64,000 nt of DNA from Tenebrio molitor (taxonomy: Eukaryota > Arthropoda > Insecta > Coleoptera > Tenebrionidae). The notes under the pieces were generated by a model. The model was not told the DNA's origin and did not search any database. It worked only from the letters and a program-made list of their open reading frames with translations. Location of the stretch: NCBI RefSeq assembly GCF_963966145.1, contig NC_091046.1, positions 14,074,001 to 14,138,000 of the forward strand, given 5' to 3'. Position numbers and translations under genes: made by a program. Below are positions 1-12,789 of this stretch, in pieces (the stretch's first letter is position 1; the number at the start of each line of letters is the position of its first letter).

Positions 1-54
1 TGTACAGCAATATTCCTATTTAATTTTGAGTAGTTTACATTACAATTTTATTTA

Positions 55-135
55 CTTTATTTGGTGGGTAAATAATTTTCGCCAAAGTTGGCGTTGAAGA
101 GTCGATTGTGAACACACCAGTCGTCAGTCTGTCAT
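55..135. repeat. Terminal fragment of an IS630-like element (MITE family A)
   Basis: The stretch contains the words GCCAAAGTTGGCGTTGAAG and GTCGATTGTGAACACACCA. The same words recur near 4640, 46580 and 54120-54260, where they form the terminal inverted repeats of short palindromic elements. It lies just downstream of the transposase remnant at 222-600, so it is probably that element's end. Confidence 0.6.
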
Positions 136-221
136 CAACGGTAACCTGAACCTCACTTTTTGAGTTTCTGATAAACAATAAATTTTCATCAAATGAACTT
201 TTATTAATTGCAATAAACAAT

Positions 222-600
222 TTACCAGAAGTGATCAAAATGGCCACCGCCTTCATCCAGGCACGCTCGAACCATTTGTGACATTTCTTAACACATGGTT
301 AAAGTTATTAATTTCATAATTTTTTCCACTATTATGTATGTACTGCAATTCATCCAGGTTGTCTACAGGCTGCTGGAAAATGGAGTTTTTAAATACGGCC
401 ACTAAAAGAAATCACATGGTGAAGTCACAGGATCTGGGTGTCGTGTATTCCGTCGAATAATAATCCGCTCGTCGAAAAATTCTCCTATTAGATTTAAGGT
501 GTTATGCATTGTGTGTAGTGGCCTCGTCTTGTTGGAAAAAACCAAATCTGAGTTCATCATCATGTAGATCTTGGAAAAATGGCAACAAATTCAAATATTA
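222..600 (-). pseudogene. IS630/Tc1-mariner-like transposase remnant, C-terminal part
   Basis: Read on the minus strand, broken frames give FFQQDEATTHNA, then a WPYLKTPF segment, then a C-terminal GGGHFDHFW followed by a stop at 222-224. This is the DDE half of the insect IS630/mariner-like transposases, whose intact proteins carry FQQDGA and end in GGHF. At least two frameshifts or stops interrupt it, so it cannot be functional. No N-terminal half is visible upstream (about 600-1480 shows nothing recognisable). Confidence 0.7.
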
Positions 601-1479
601 CTCTCTATCTAATACCGAAAACATTTTGTAAATTGGTCTATTAAAACAAAAAAGGACATCAATAAATTCTGATGACATCGACGAGAGTGAGAATTAGAAC
701 CGACATTCGGTAAATTCGACCACAGGTGATTTGAAATGTTCTCAACGAATTTGAAGACCATTTAGCTATCTAACAGAAAGTTGGTGGAGCTCATTCTGAG
801 AATTTAATTTAACAAAAAAAAAAAATTCATAGTAACATTTACTGAAATCCTTTTTCTTTTAATTGATCGATTTAAAAAATACTTTCACTACTGTAAAGAG
901 GGAAAAATATATCTCATTTGGGTCCTCTTGGTAAAATTTTTCAGTTTTTTTTTCATTGGGAATAGAAAAATGACAATTTAGAAATACAAATTTGATATAA
1001 ATCTAAAAGAGTTTTATTCCTTACTTTACTCTCCCACTGTGTAACAGTAATAGTAATACATTTTTAAAGCAATCACATAATATATTGTACTATTCAATTG
1101 TTAAGAAAGTGAATGCAATGCAGTTGTTAATAAGTTAATATACGAGAAGTACATACTTCAAAACAGTGAATTGGCAGTTATTTTTCTTTACAAAAATAAC
1201 ATGTCTGTGCATGATATGCGAAATTAAATAAGTGATAACTGATAACGTACGAGTTATCTTTAAAATCTGATTTTTTTTTAATATCTATGTATTTTAATTT
1301 TTTTGAGAATGAGATAAATGTACGGTCGATGGACAAATAAAACCCCTTTTTTCTTCTCTTTTTGACAGACGGAAGGTCTATCTACTAACGATGAATGAAA
1401 AAAATTGGTACCTCACACAACAGTTTTTTGAGTAAATGTCAAATTTTAGTTCAAAAATTTAATTTTTTATAATGTAAAC

Positions 1480-1890
1480 TTTTTAATTGACCTCAAACAA
1501 AAACAAAGAAACATCTAGGGTTAACAATAAAATTTAATGCAAATGTTGAAATTGTCCCCCGCCAACCATTTGGCACTCACCGACACTTTGAACACTGCGC
1601 TCAATAATGTCAGGGCTTATTAAATTTGTTCCATTTCAGCGCAAATTCTCTGCCGTAAATCTTCTAAATTGTTTGGTCTATTAAAATAAATCTTCTATTT
1701 TAAATAAACCCATGCAAAAGAATTTTTGCAATAAAAATTAAATTACATTTTTGAAGTAAAATTTGTAATTTTCTCAAACAAATTGTCGTGTTAAGATACC
1801 AATTTTTTTCATTCATCGTTTAGGTAGTAAGAAGATATATCACAAAGCGAAGAAAAAAGTGGGGGTTGTCATTTTAAAAAAATGGTGATG
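1480..1890 (-). repeat. Dispersed repeat copy 1 (transposase C-terminus remnant)
   Basis: This stretch is roughly 80 percent identical, in the same orientation, to 57797-58228. On the minus strand the better-preserved second copy reads NNLENLRQRIRAEMEK, typical of the C-terminal part of IS630/mariner-like transposases. Both copies are too degraded to translate through. Confidence 0.7.
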
Positions 1891-2116
1891 ACGTCCTAGC
1901 TCAATCATTACATCATGAACAAGTGAAGCAACTTAAAATAAGCATTATGAGAGGTAAATTTGACCTGTTTCAGCGTTTTCGACAAATGTCATTAGTTTTG
2001 AAATTACTGAATTTATTCCATAAGTAGTTTCCACACTGTATTTGTTTCAATTCCCTAATATAATTGTGTCCTTTTTGATTAAACCATATGCAGCGTGAAA
2101 ATGTAACATATTACAT

Positions 2117-2620
2117 TAATTAATAATAATAAAGAGGATTTGCGGAACTGAAGGGGAAACTATTAAACATATCATTTCTTCTTGCACAGTTTTGGCTCAG
2201 AGCGAATATAAGAAACGTCATAATACATTCGCTAAAATTATACACATGAATTTAGCAGTTAAATTCAACTTATTAAAGGATACACAACAACATTATATTT
2301 ATAAACCAGAAAGTTGTTTGGAAAATGACAATTACAAATTATATTTTGATCGTACAGTTTTAACAGACATTCATATTCAGCATAACAGACCAGACATTAT
2401 TATTTTAAATAAACAACAAAAGCAAGCATATCTTTTAGACATAGCTGTTCCAAATTCACACAATATAACACAAACATATAACACAAAAATTAATAAATAT
2501 TTAGAACTCTCCGTTGCTATGAGAAATCTTTGGTGTTTAGAAAAAAATTCGATTTTACCACTTATACATCATTTCAGCAACGGGAATAGTACCTACCGCA
2601 ATCTCTTTTTAAAAATTTAA
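2117..2620 (+). pseudogene. Non-LTR retrotransposon (LINE) ORF2 C-terminal fragment
   Basis: An open frame runs from about 2117 to a TAA at 2618-2620. It begins with a cysteine/histidine segment (ICGTEGETIKHIISSC) and continues with AQSEYKKRH, NRPDIIILNK and LLDIAVPN motifs. This order is typical of the region after the reverse transcriptase domain in insect non-LTR elements. The RT and endonuclease domains are missing, so this is a 5'-truncated copy, as is usual for target-primed insertions. The frame is still open, which suggests the insertion is not very old. It is the only clear retrotransposon in the window. Confidence 0.8.
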
Positions 2621-2947
2621 AAATTTTGGACTTAGAGAACACATTGGTAGTTGAAATTCAAAAAGGTATTTATTATTATACTCATGTCATATCATAAAAC
2701 ACAAAAAAGTCAAAATGTGGAGCTGAGACGCCGGTAATTATGTTGAAAATCGCATTCATAAAATTATAACCAATCAAATTTTGTAATTTTTACTTTAGCA
2801 ACCAATAAGACGATGATTTAGTGGAAATCACCATGGACATCACACAACACACTGATTTCCGGAAATCACTCTAGAGAGATTTTCGGAAATCATATCACGC
2901 GGCCATTCATTCATCAATACACACTTATATAGATATTTATGCATTAA

Positions 2948-3054
2948 GGGAGATATGAACATGATTTTTCCCTAAGGTTGACGTGGTTATAATCCGAGGG
3001 CCTTTGGCCCGAGGAATTATAAGTCAACCGAGGGGAAAAACATGAATATCTCCC
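2948..3054. repeat. Variable-arm palindrome 1
   Basis: An imperfect palindrome starts GGGAGATAT and ends ATATCTCCC, with centre GGGCCTTTGGCCC flanked by CGAG. The arms are about 50 bp, with small bulges. See the finding on variable-arm palindromes. Confidence 0.75.
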
Positions 3055-3461
3055 GTGGTGTATACAATATTTTATTTTTTAGTCTCTCTACTTAAAAGTT
3101 AAAATTTTATTAAAAATATTTAGCAGGGAAGATTGCGTGAATATGTGGTTGCTATAGTTTCGTTCTCATGAGTTTGTTGCCGACAATGTGGAGGGCAAAA
3201 AAATTTGACAAATCCCAAGGGAGATATGAGTTGTTTTTCACAATCTGTATCTATGACGAAAAGAAAAAATATCGTGTTACTAAAAAATAAAATAATTTTA
3301 TTTATGCGAATTTCTAGCTGAATCTATTTCGAGCCGTTTTGATTTCCAGAAATTATTATTTCTCCCTGTCTCGTTTTTTAGCGTTCGTGGTGATTAATAC
3401 GCAAAAAGAACTCGACAGGTCGAAATAATTTCCGTTAATCAAAATGACTCTTAATAGATTA

Positions 3462-3896
3462 TACAGGGTGTTTCTGAAATACGTGTGTTAATTTTAGCCA
3501 GTGGAAGAACGCGCCAAATCATGGAACTTTTCTCTATAACATTTTTACGAAAAAGCAATACAAATTGATTTAAAATTTGGAACAAATTAACCATCAAAGT
3601 GTATACCCGCCTATGGGTAAGGGCGAAAATTTTCTGTTGTGATAGAAATAGAGCTTTGTTAAAAAGTTCCATTGTTATAGAAAAAAATAAATACTTAATC
3701 AAAATTTAGATTCTCATGGTTACAAAAAATAGAAACTAGTTAATCACACAAAACGACTCGTTTGGTAAAAATTGTGGGGCAAAAAATCTTGGAATACTTA
3801 TACGAATTTTACAAAATGTAATAGAGAAAAGTTTCATAAATTGGCGACTTCTTTCACTGGTTAAAATTAACACACGTATTTCAGAAACACCCTGTA
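3462..3896. mobile_element. MITE with CAGGGTGTTTCTGAAATACG ends
   Basis: Terminal inverted repeats of about 35 bp begin TACAGGGTGTTTCTG on the left and close with the reverse complement on the right, with TA at both outer edges (Tc1/mariner-type target duplication). It has no coding capacity. The interior is AT-rich. Confidence 0.8.
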
Positions 3897-3994
3897 TATG
3901 ATAAGCACTGCACTATTATTTGATAGTATTATCCGTAATAGTGCATGTACTCCGGCAAAATTGCCGTGTCGCCGAGGGGTGGAGGATAAAGACT

Positions 3995-4302
3995 GTCCTA
4001 ATTGTGTATTTGCACATATCCAAATATAATAGTTAACATGTTCGGATCTTGTAGATAAAGGTTTCAAAGGAAGGTCATAATGAGTAAAAGTTCATTGAAC
4101 AAAATCGTAGTGCCACACTTTTAATTTGCAATTATTTTATAAACATAAAGTTATAAATGGAATTACTATTGTCTAATGCGAGCACTTTTGTGTTCAATGA
4201 ACTTTTACTAATTATGACCTTCCTTTGAAACCTCTGTCTACAAGATCTGAACATGTTAACTATTATTGATATTTGAATATGTGCAAATACACAATTAGGA
4301 CA
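3995..4302. mobile_element. Foldback element, about 300 bp
   Basis: Two arms of about 115 bp are inverted copies with about 90 percent identity. Shared words include ATTGTGTATTTGCACATAT and GTTAACATGTTC, and the arms enclose about 80 bp. No ORF. Confidence 0.8.
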
Positions 4303-4616
4303 CTCTTTATTTAGTACACATAAAACAAAGAATGTTTTAATGAAATATTAAATTGTGAATTTCGCTATCCTAGACAATAATAAATAGCCAGATTTTAGCC
4401 TAAACTTAGCAGACTCTTTTAAAACAACTTGCGGAGTAATAATAGATTGTTGCTATTCTTCGGAAGAATTGCAATTTTACGTTCTATAAATTTTCTTTTG
4501 TTGTTATATCTTTTATTTACGTAAACAAAGTTTCTTTAAACACACTTTAAAATCCTTGTAATATATTTTATTGGATAATATTGCACAATAAAATAGGTAC
4601 TTCCTGTTGGATATAT

Positions 4617-4685
4617 CGGGTGTTCATTTAAATTTTCCGTCCAAGTTGCCGTTGAACAGTCGATTGTGAACGCGCTACTCGTCAG
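4617..4685. repeat. Family A terminal repeat, solo copy
   Basis: TCGGGTGTTCATTTAAATTT is followed by a diverged form of the GTCGATTGTGAACGC word. A degraded opposite end may lie near 4710-4735 (GTGTAACCCGA), so this may be an eroded MITE. Confidence 0.55.
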
Positions 4686-4739
4686 TCTGCAGATTAAAAA
4701 CACAAACGACGCAAAAGGTGTAACCCGACTTTTTTTTAT

Positions 4740-6775
4740 AACTAATAATAAAATAAATATTTTCTGCCAAGTAATGGCATTAAATTAATAATATTAATAA
4801 TAATTCTTGCAAAATTATTTCAGCAGTAGTAACAAAACATAATTGAAATTAATAGATTAATAGATGACTTTTCTACACTACTGGGGTCTTTGCCACAGAA
4901 AAACCTAAATTCAGCTTCACATTGCACTTGGTTCGAAGTCAACGGCCTAACCCCACTTCAAACAAACTCAGCTCTGTTGTAATGCATTGCTATTAGAACG
5001 ATGGTCTTAAAATGATGTTGATTTTAATTCTTACTTTTATTTCTGAAAAAAAATCTCTCAGTCATTACCATTATTTAAGAAAAAGAACAATAATGTCTTT
5101 TCAATTTGGTATAATGTAGTGAAGCGACAAGCAAGTGAGTCAACATTAAGTAATGTGTGTTTTATATGTTTAACATTTTTAGAATTTTTAACGAAAACTT
5201 GGGGTGTGATTCAAAAGTACGTGTTAATGGAGTCGAGGAGTTTTACTAAATTTAAATATGGAGTGAGTTGTTTCCAACAGTGACGTTTCTCACACGATGA
5301 AACCAATATTTACATTTAACAGAGCAAGTCTGGCGATGTGGATTACTGTGTTTGTCGAGGTGCTATTATAGTTTGCTATTGTTAATTTATAAGCCGGAAG
5401 TCAAGTGTAGAAAGAAGAACGTTTTTACGGAAATGGGTATTATAGTTTACTTTTAGTGCTTGCCAGGTAGACAGTTTACAAAAAAGTCTTGCCTGTTGTA
5501 CATACCACGGTATAGTGTAGTTAAAGAGTCATGCAAAATATGTGCATAATTACTTTCATTTATTTTTCCAAATCAAAAGCCACCAGTACTAATACACTTT
5601 GCTCTGTGACATATATGTAGGAATTTTTCCATTGTAATGTTTTCCATTCATGAGAAAGTAAGTGTATGTATATATTATTTCAGCTACATAAATATATCTA
5701 TAAAAATTTTAAGCGTTAACAACATTGATTGCGTTTTAACAACTTTAAAACTAACAGTTTTATTTAGAAGCATTTTCTACAATAATATTTTCTACGTCAA
5801 ATTAAGTTGTCATTTTAATAAACCAAAAAACGATGCAACAGTGGTTAAATGTGCCAAGTAAACTGAATATTTTGCTTGCAGGCTCATTATTTATAAGTAC
5901 AATTTTTTTAATAAGTATATGATAATAATTTTAACAAATACTAAATTGACATGTGTTTTATTGTGTATAATGCAATATCAGTAAAAGGTAAAAATAATTG
6001 ATAATAAATTAATTAGGTACCACTCCTTCAGTACCTGGCAATGTTATTATTCACTTGTCGAACTTGAATGTTGAATCGCACCGTGTCCAAAACGAAAAAA
6101 AATCTTCGAAATTCGTGAATGGTTTGACCTTTCATTTTTAACGAACGTGTTTTGTTCGATTATAAAATTAAAAATTACCTGTTTACAAATTTTTCCAGCG
6201 TATGACTTTGTGTGTAATTGTACTCACAACTCAAATGCGTACCTATGTGTTAAAAGTGCTGTTGTATTTTTTAACTTTTCAAACTTTAAAAATCTCTTAC
6301 ATCTTATTATCAAATAAATTTCAAATCAAAACTGCTTTGGAATATCATTTCTTCCATTTAATAAATACATGTGTCGAATGAAAATCCAAAGCACTCTTGA
6401 TCTGAAAATTATTTGAGCACAACACACGCATGTTGTTGAAGTTGCACGTAGCACGTGCACTTATTATTTTTATAAATTGGCATGCAATAAACCACAAAGC
6501 ATATATTAAACTAATTAAAAACCATATAGGGAAGTATGTAATTAGTAATTTCCTTGAATCTTGTACCTGCTGATCTTTTGTTACGAACAGGAAATAAGAA
6601 TTTTCTTTATTTTTCAATTAATTACTTTAAGTTACTACTATTATTATGACATATTATATATGTACTTATTTGACAATTGGCGTTTTGATGTTAAATTTTT
6701 TCAATTTATTCTAATTTCAAATATCATCACTATTTTGACGATACGAGATATTAATATTAAAATAATTTTTTTCAG
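4740..6775. other. Non-coding stretch upstream of the first PDE7 exon
   Basis: This is AT-rich sequence with no recognised gene or transposon. The missing upstream PDE7 exon must end in phase 1, and I found no convincing donor here. A short ATG reading at 5229 that runs to a GTGAGT has the wrong phase. Confidence 0.4.
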
Positions 6776-6975
6776 CACCAGTAGAAGTTCCAGTTTTAAC
6801 AAGGTGTTTTTCCAAAGAAGATTGGGTTTTGTTAGATGCAATGGGTTCTAGTCCTTCTATAGGCTGCTCTGGACGATTTCTCACAATGCACAAAAGACGA
6901 CGCAAAAAACTTACGACTCGATCTTTGATACAAGATCACGCAATACTTGATGACATTCATCACGGACAAGTTCAG
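6776..6975 (+). CDS. PDE7: PDE7-type cAMP phosphodiesterase, first visible (internal) exon
   Basis: The exon is bounded by a TTTTTTTCAG acceptor and a GTATGT donor. It supplies 66 codons after two bases that complete a codon begun upstream. The product has a basic HKRRRKKLTTRS segment and ends AILDDIHHGQVQ. That end aligns with the ILDDDYNGQAK segment just before the catalytic domain of vertebrate PDE7A, and the following exon starts where the alignment predicts. It ends in phase 0, matching the acceptor at 21537. The true N-terminus lies upstream and was not found. The intron to the next exon (6976-21536) is 14.6 kb and full of transposon debris. Confidence 0.85.
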
Positions 6976-7746
6976 GTATGTAGAAATGATGTCATCCAGA
7001 TTTTTATATAATTTTATTTACTTTTATCCTTTTTGCTTTAATAGACCATTTAAAACAATTAGACGTCTGTTGCCAATTAAATTTTTTGCGTTTTCCTTGC
7101 ACCGCCATAGTACAAATTGATTTTTTCCAAACATCGACTATAAAAAAAATACATAAGTTTAAGGAATTTTATTCCTCACTTCACAATCACACTATACATC
7201 ACATCAAAATTGATATTAATTTTTCATGCAGCTTAATTGTTTATGTAGTAGACAATTTCCTCGTTTAGTATCGTAGAAGATAAATAAGATTTCTACAGTT
7301 GTTGACATTTAAGTCGGTTTTTTAGGAAGCGGAAAGAAAAACGTGTCGTTTAATGACATAAGTTTCCTAAATCTGGTTTTATTAAATGCTATTTGAATAT
7401 TAGTCATATTACAAATGTTATCACTTATCAGTTTATGTATAACTTTAGGTAAAGAGATGAAGAACATGTTTTGACGTTCAGTGTGTAGTGCCCTCCAAAA
7501 TTATGGCATATAAACCATTTTTTGTATTTAGATTTTATGCTCGATTTTATGCCGTTTTTTTTATGGTGAATCTCTTTGATCTTATTTTGTAGTAAAAACT
7601 GTCATACTGAATACTGATAATCTAGAGTGTTACCAACTATCAAAAACCTGGTTGCTTGATATTTGTCAATTTCGTAGAGCATTTTCATTATGAATTCGAT
7701 AGATTGTGAATAAAAACTTTTGGTTTCATATCTCATAGGCTTTATA

Positions 7747-8232
7747 TACAGGGTGTCCCAAAAATGGCGTACTAACGGTGCACTACGGTGTAGAAGAGAC
7801 TACCGTAAACGTCAGAAAAATGTTAAAAAAATTCTATTGGACTTATTTGCTGATTTGGCAGTCTATGAAAGTGGCATTTAACAGGTTAATTATTTCAAAA
7901 TATATCTATTAAATTGTCATGACAGCTACTTCTAATCGTACATATTATCACAAAGTACAAGATTACTCACTATCTATATCTCATCCTGCATAATAGAGAA
8001 TTTAGAAGCTTTGGAAATCGAAAAAATTATTTTAAGTCCACTACGGTAACATTGCATGGTAATGTTGTACGAGTACATCTTTGTTTACATTGTATTACCG
8101 TTAATAATAATAATAATAATAAAAATTGATTTTTTTGGTTTGAAAAATGTTTTCCATATTTTTTTCGTGTACATTTAAACATCCTCGATACGGTAGTAAG
8201 TAGTTAGTACGCCATTTTTGGGACACCCTGTA
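7747..8232. mobile_element. MITE with CAGGGTGTCCCAAAAATGGC ends
   Basis: Perfect terminal inverted repeats of about 30 bp (TACAGGGTGTCCCAAAAATG) with TA at both borders; 486 bp. It contains an ATAATA microsatellite near 8102-8121. No coding capacity. Confidence 0.85.
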
Positions 8233-8462
8233 TAAAGCGATGTCAAGTTCGTTGTTAAAGTTAACATAATGTCAAGCGATCTGATTGGGGGATAAAACAT
8301 TGGATTTGAATCCGCCACTCAAATGGGCGGATTTCCGACTTGACGCGTTGTTAGCTGACACGATGTTAACTAAGCTTTATACAACCGGGCCATAACGTTT
8401 CAAAATGAATCAGAATGAATTTTAAATCTGCATTCTACCACCAAACAATGCGCACGAATTTT

Positions 8463-9290
8463 TGTACTTGTCGATATTACTAATCGTTTTGGTCTGAAAC
8501 GATCACCAATATCCAGAGTTCTGGATGGCTTCCACGACTCCACGAGACGGAAAAATATTCCAGAAGAATATTGGACAAGGACAAATACGACCAACAACAG
8601 CTCAACAAGATCGTTTTCTGCTCTTGCAGTGGTTGAGAGAGCTTTGCAAGTCACGACTTTAGAAATGTATCATCTGCATGTTAGTGGAATACCATTAGCA
8701 GAAAACTTGTAGGAAATGAATTAAGGCCCAGAATACCTGCACGGAGGCAACGGTTTGCTGTACCTCACTGTAGAGAAAGATTGCTTTTTGCACAAAATCA
8801 TATCGATTGAATGTTGGGTCAGTGGAGATTGGTGATGTTTTCTGATCAGTGTAGGTTTTGCCTGTACCCTAGTGACAGACCTGTTCGTGTGCAGCGATCC
8901 TCAGTGTAACATTATTTCGGAAATTAATTTTGGTGGAGGTTCCCTGATGGTTTGGGCACACATTTCTTTTGACGCTCGCACAGAGTTGGTAGTGAGGGAA
9001 AGAGGTACTCTGAATGCATTGAAGTACATTACTAATATTCGGGAACTTCATGTTGACCTATTTGAACCATTTATTGATGATATTGATAGCTGATCACTTT
9101 ATTTTTATGTACGATAATACTCGACTGCATACTGCTGGCAAGCAAGAAGTCCTGTTCTAAACTCCATCCAGCACTATTGAAAACTTCTAACAGTTACCTT
9201 TAGCCCTAGTTCAACTTCGGGAAGAGATTGATCAGAAAGTGATAAATAAGTTATTTATAAGCATGAGACGTCGTTGTGAAGATGTAGTAA
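8463..9290 (+). pseudogene. Tc1-like transposase pseudogene
   Basis: Several frames together cover most of a Tc1 protein. An N-terminal HTH segment (NRFGLKRSPISRVLDGF) is followed by the DDE core (MFSDQCRF, FGGGSLMVWAHISFDART, ELVVRERGTLNALKY). Functional Tc1 proteins have TDE where this copy reads SDQ, and the frame is broken by stops near 8709, 8812 and 9091. Terminal repeats are not clear. It is an old, dead copy inside the large PDE7 intron, in the same orientation as the gene. Confidence 0.8.
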
Positions 9291-9689
9291 GGGCTAGGGA
9301 TAGCAATACACGTCTTTGAATTTAACATGTTGCTTTAATTATTGTTGCAGACTATTACTTTTGCGAATGTATTTCTTTCAGTCTTAACTAGTACGACTCA
9401 AAAAGTAGGCATTAAAAATAAAATTAGGTTGAAAACACATTTTTTCCACTACTAGTCTCAGAAGGCTTCATTATTAACTCCAGAAGTAGAATTTCTCTCC
9501 CAAGGTTAAAATTAAAAATTTGTTACACAGTCTAGGACTGGTTTATAAATCTATGAGGGGCATGATGACCAACTCAATAGACCGGGACCAATGGTTTAAC
9601 GTGACTGTGTAACAAAATTTAAAAAAAAAAAAATGTTAAAATGTTAATAATTATTATTCGAAAGGGTTTTAACGTATCTAGTAGTGGAA

Positions 9690-9820
9690 AAAATAGTATA
9701 TAAACCACGGTGAAGAAGTCCCTTATAGCCTTCGCGCCTTAGAACCCTCAGCACGCCTCGGGCTCTAATCTTGGCGCTCTGGCTATAATCATGAACTTCT
9801 TCACCTTGGTGTCTAATATA
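9690..9820. repeat. Variable-arm palindrome 2
   Basis: The left tip is AAAATAGTATATAAACCAC. The arms share GGTGAAGAAG, TATAGCC and GCGCC words, and the centre has TTAGA..CCC facing GGGCTCTAA. The arms are unrelated to those of neighbouring palindromes. Confidence 0.75.
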
Positions 9821-10402
9821 CCACTTCCCCTTATGCTATAATTTGCAGGGCAGCGTATTAACGCTTAAACCAATAGAAACCAAGCTTTTCGTTTTATCAA
9901 GAAATATAAATTATAAATCGAATCGACCTTGGGAATAAATCCGCATATCTTTTGCGATTGATGCAGTTCAATGTGCACTGCATACATTAACGCCTAAACC
10001 AATAGGACCAAGCTTCTCGTGTTATCCTTGAGGAAGAATTCGCATGTCTTTTCCAATGATATAGTTAATTATGGTATTTAAAGTTACTTCATTTGGAAAC
10101 CTTGGTAAACTTAGTCATTTAAAATGCAGTTTCGTAAATTTTGACATAAACGTCATTCGCTTGATTAAATGAAATTGTGAAAAAAAAATCGAAGAATTTT
10201 TTGAAAAATGTTTATTCAAATAATGTAATAAATGTTCAAAATGCCGTCCCACAAGCTTGAATTCGTGCCCAAAGCGACCTCTTCACAGGCATTAACATTC
10301 CTTGAGTGATAGATCTGCACAGATAGATAAAATTTACGAAACTGCACAGCTACCTATGTTATATGTTTTTTTAAACCAAAAAAAAAACAACTTAACTTTG
10401 CA

Positions 10403-10463
10403 AATGAATTGTGGATTGCATTTTCAATTCCGTCGGGCTCATTAAATATGAATATCCTGTATA
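10403..10463. repeat. End fragment of a MITE shared with 21369-21516
   Basis: The words GTGGATTGCATTTTCAATTC and ATCCTGTATA are the mirror of the element that ends just before the PDE7 exon at 21537. No opposite end was recognised next to it. Confidence 0.5.
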
Positions 10464-11334
10464 GGCGTTTACTATTTATTGTATTATTGCAGTCACCACC
10501 ACCGTACAAAATTTTAGTAATATCCTTGAAAACGAAACTTTTTTTAATCCAAATAAAAAATGATAGAGAAAAAAATCTACCCAATTTTGCCTCATAATGA
10601 ACTGTTTGCATTTTGGCAGATCATTTACCTAACACCCTGTTGTATAGTAATTAGATGGTTTTTATAAAATAATGTCTAAATTATGTATATAGCTTAGTCA
10701 ATATGTTTTCAATTTTCCAACAGTTCATTCAATTCTATTGATTAATCGAAAATTGTATTTTCCGTTGACCGCTTGTTAATTTCAATATTAATGAATTATT
10801 TTGTCTAAAATATAGTGTATACCCCATTAATACACTGTTTTTCATTAATCGACGATTTTTGCGATTTTGACGTTTTGATGATATTTTGATGTATAAACAA
10901 CCTCGAGCATGCATTGTTTGCACTTGCCAACACTTCAGCAGGTAGTGCAGCAGGGTTTTCTATATTTTATAGCTCCATAACTGCACAATTACGAATTCAC
11001 TTTTTCAAAAGCCGACCTTTTTGGTTATAATTCGCATGTCATATTTTTCAAAGGTAACTAAGTTTTCTTAGCAACCGTGATTTTTACGTGAAATTGAATG
11101 TGAATAGAGTTGACATCTTCTGACACTCTTTGTGGAAAAGTGAATAGAAAGTGTTGAAATATTTTAAAATGGCCTACCCTGAGGTCAAAAAAAGGATGAA
11201 GGTATTTTTAAAGGTTGTCATCTTCATCGAAAAAGATTAAATTGGTTTTGGTTTGGCTTTAATTTGAAATTTTGTCACAAAAAACAAAGTTTGGGGTCAA
11301 CGAAAAATTTTTGTAATCAACTCGTTTGTTAATG

Positions 11335-11415
11335 GGCGATTAATAATTTCAACTGTTAAAGGCACTCCCTCGCTAGACTCGCTCGTGCTTTAAACAGTTT
11401 CGATTATTAATTGCC
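11335..11415. repeat. Variable-arm palindrome 3
   Basis: The arms are GGCGATTAATAATTTC against its near-complement, with inner arms CTGTTAAAGGCAC and GTGCTTTAAACAG. The centre is TCCCTCGCTAGACTCGCTC. No AAAATAGT tips are seen here. Confidence 0.7.
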
Positions 11416-11973
11416 TTCTAAATTTCCGCCAACACTGCATTCTATGTTAGAAATACAACCGGCAACACTGTTTAGTGAAAAATGCGTCAGGTTGTATTTG
11501 TGAGGTTATCATTCTTTGTGTCAGTCAATTTCCGTTTTTACAACTCAAGATTTTAGAATAAAGGAAAACAACGTGCCAACCTTTTTATCTCTTCGAAACA
11601 TGTTACTAGAGCATTTTTCATTTTAGCGTCAAGTAAATTACGTTTTGTTTGAATCATAATTAGAAAATAATTATACTGCCAACTTTGGTTATAACAATCC
11701 CCAGTTTAGAAATATTTTTATTTTGCCAACATAATTCAACAGGTAGTGGAAATTTAGAATTGAGATAAACTATAGTTTATTAAATAACTATTATTTATCA
11801 GTTATTTTATAAATGTACAATTCTGGAAATTTTGATACAAAAAAAATGTCACTGAAGGTAATGTTTCCATTGATTTAATTAGTTAATTCATTAGAATTTC
11901 GTAAATGTCTCTGGTTCTGGTTTGTTAAATTTTCATATAAAATACAACTCTTGACATGGACATGTGCCGCTTA

Positions 11974-12092
11974 TACCGTGCGATCGAATAAAAAAAAAAA
12001 TCAGAGTAAGCAAAAATGGTGGTTTGAACCAATCAAAGCATCAGAATAGCACAATCCAGGTAACATCATTTTTTTTTATTCGATCGCACGTT
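11974..12092. mobile_element. Short palindromic MITE
   Basis: Inverted ends of about 22 bp (CGTGCGATCGAATAAAAAAA) enclose about 70 bp of unique sequence. Confidence 0.7.
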
Positions 12093-12101
12093 ATTATTCT
12101 C

Positions 12102-12204
12102 CTGAATTTTAACTCGTTTCTATGATATTTGGAAATACAACTCGTGTTACGCTTCGCTTCACACTCGTTATATTTCCAAAATCATAGCAACTCGTAAAAT
12201 TCAG
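12102..12204. repeat. Variable-arm palindrome 4
   Basis: The arms run from CTGAATTTTAACTCG to its reverse complement with one small offset. The inner arms carry TATGAT and GGAAATA, and the centre is GTGTTACGCTTCGCTTCACAC. The arm sequence is unrelated to the other palindromes. Confidence 0.75.
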
Positions 12205-12240
12205 TCGAAATATAATCGGCAATGTCCATGTCACTCGTTA

Positions 12241-12376
12241 TACAGGGTCATTATAAATATTGAACCATCGCAGTAGGCGTTGGTGACGTAGTTGCATGTG
12301 CCGTAAGCCTCATAACATGAGTGAGACTAGTATCACCGATAGGTGGCGCTACCGGCGGTAGTGGAAATGTGTCCAC
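12241..12376. repeat. Family B terminal fragment (TACAGGGTCATTATAAA)
   Basis: This 136-bp end is the inverted counterpart of 14976-15102 and is related to the ends of the elements at 25792, 58424 and 60939. It stops where the next MITE begins at 12377, so it is a cut or interrupted copy. Confidence 0.7.
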
Positions 12377-12789
12377 TACAGATTTCACGAGAGGGGTACT
12401 TCTGAATTTTTCTTTTGCCGCAACCAACAATACCAATGGCAGTAACTACTAAATCAAATGTGTTATTTCTTTTAAATTAGAAATCAAAGTAAGGTGAGTA
12501 GATTTGTCAGAAAAGTCAGATTGGCAGATAACCTGTATTTAATCAAAATTCAACAAATTAAGTCAATGTAAATATGAGGAGCATGTCAGTTTTTTCATCA
12601 TTATTGTAAAAACAAATTTTTTGAATTGACAAAGATTTTTTCCTTTAACGTCAAAGAAACAGGACTAAGCGCCATCGTGGATTCAGTTATAATTATTTTA
12701 AAAATTTGAAATCAAGATATTGTTGCAATGTGTATAATGGGTTGCGGCAAAAAGAAATTCAGAAATAGCCCTCTCGTGAATAACCTGTA
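12377..12789. mobile_element. MITE with TTCACGAGAGGG ends
   Basis: Inverted ends of about 55 bp share TTCACGAGAGGG, TTCTGAATTT and TTGCCGCAACC words, with TA at both edges. It sits directly between a family B fragment and the next foldback element. Confidence 0.7.

Noticed and set aside
5229..5285. Possible upstream PDE7 exon (ATG to GTGAGT)
   Set aside because: It ends in phase 0, but the exon at 6776 needs phase 1.
8102..8121. ATAATAATA run
   Set aside because: Simple microsatellite inside a MITE, not a CRISPR or structured repeat.
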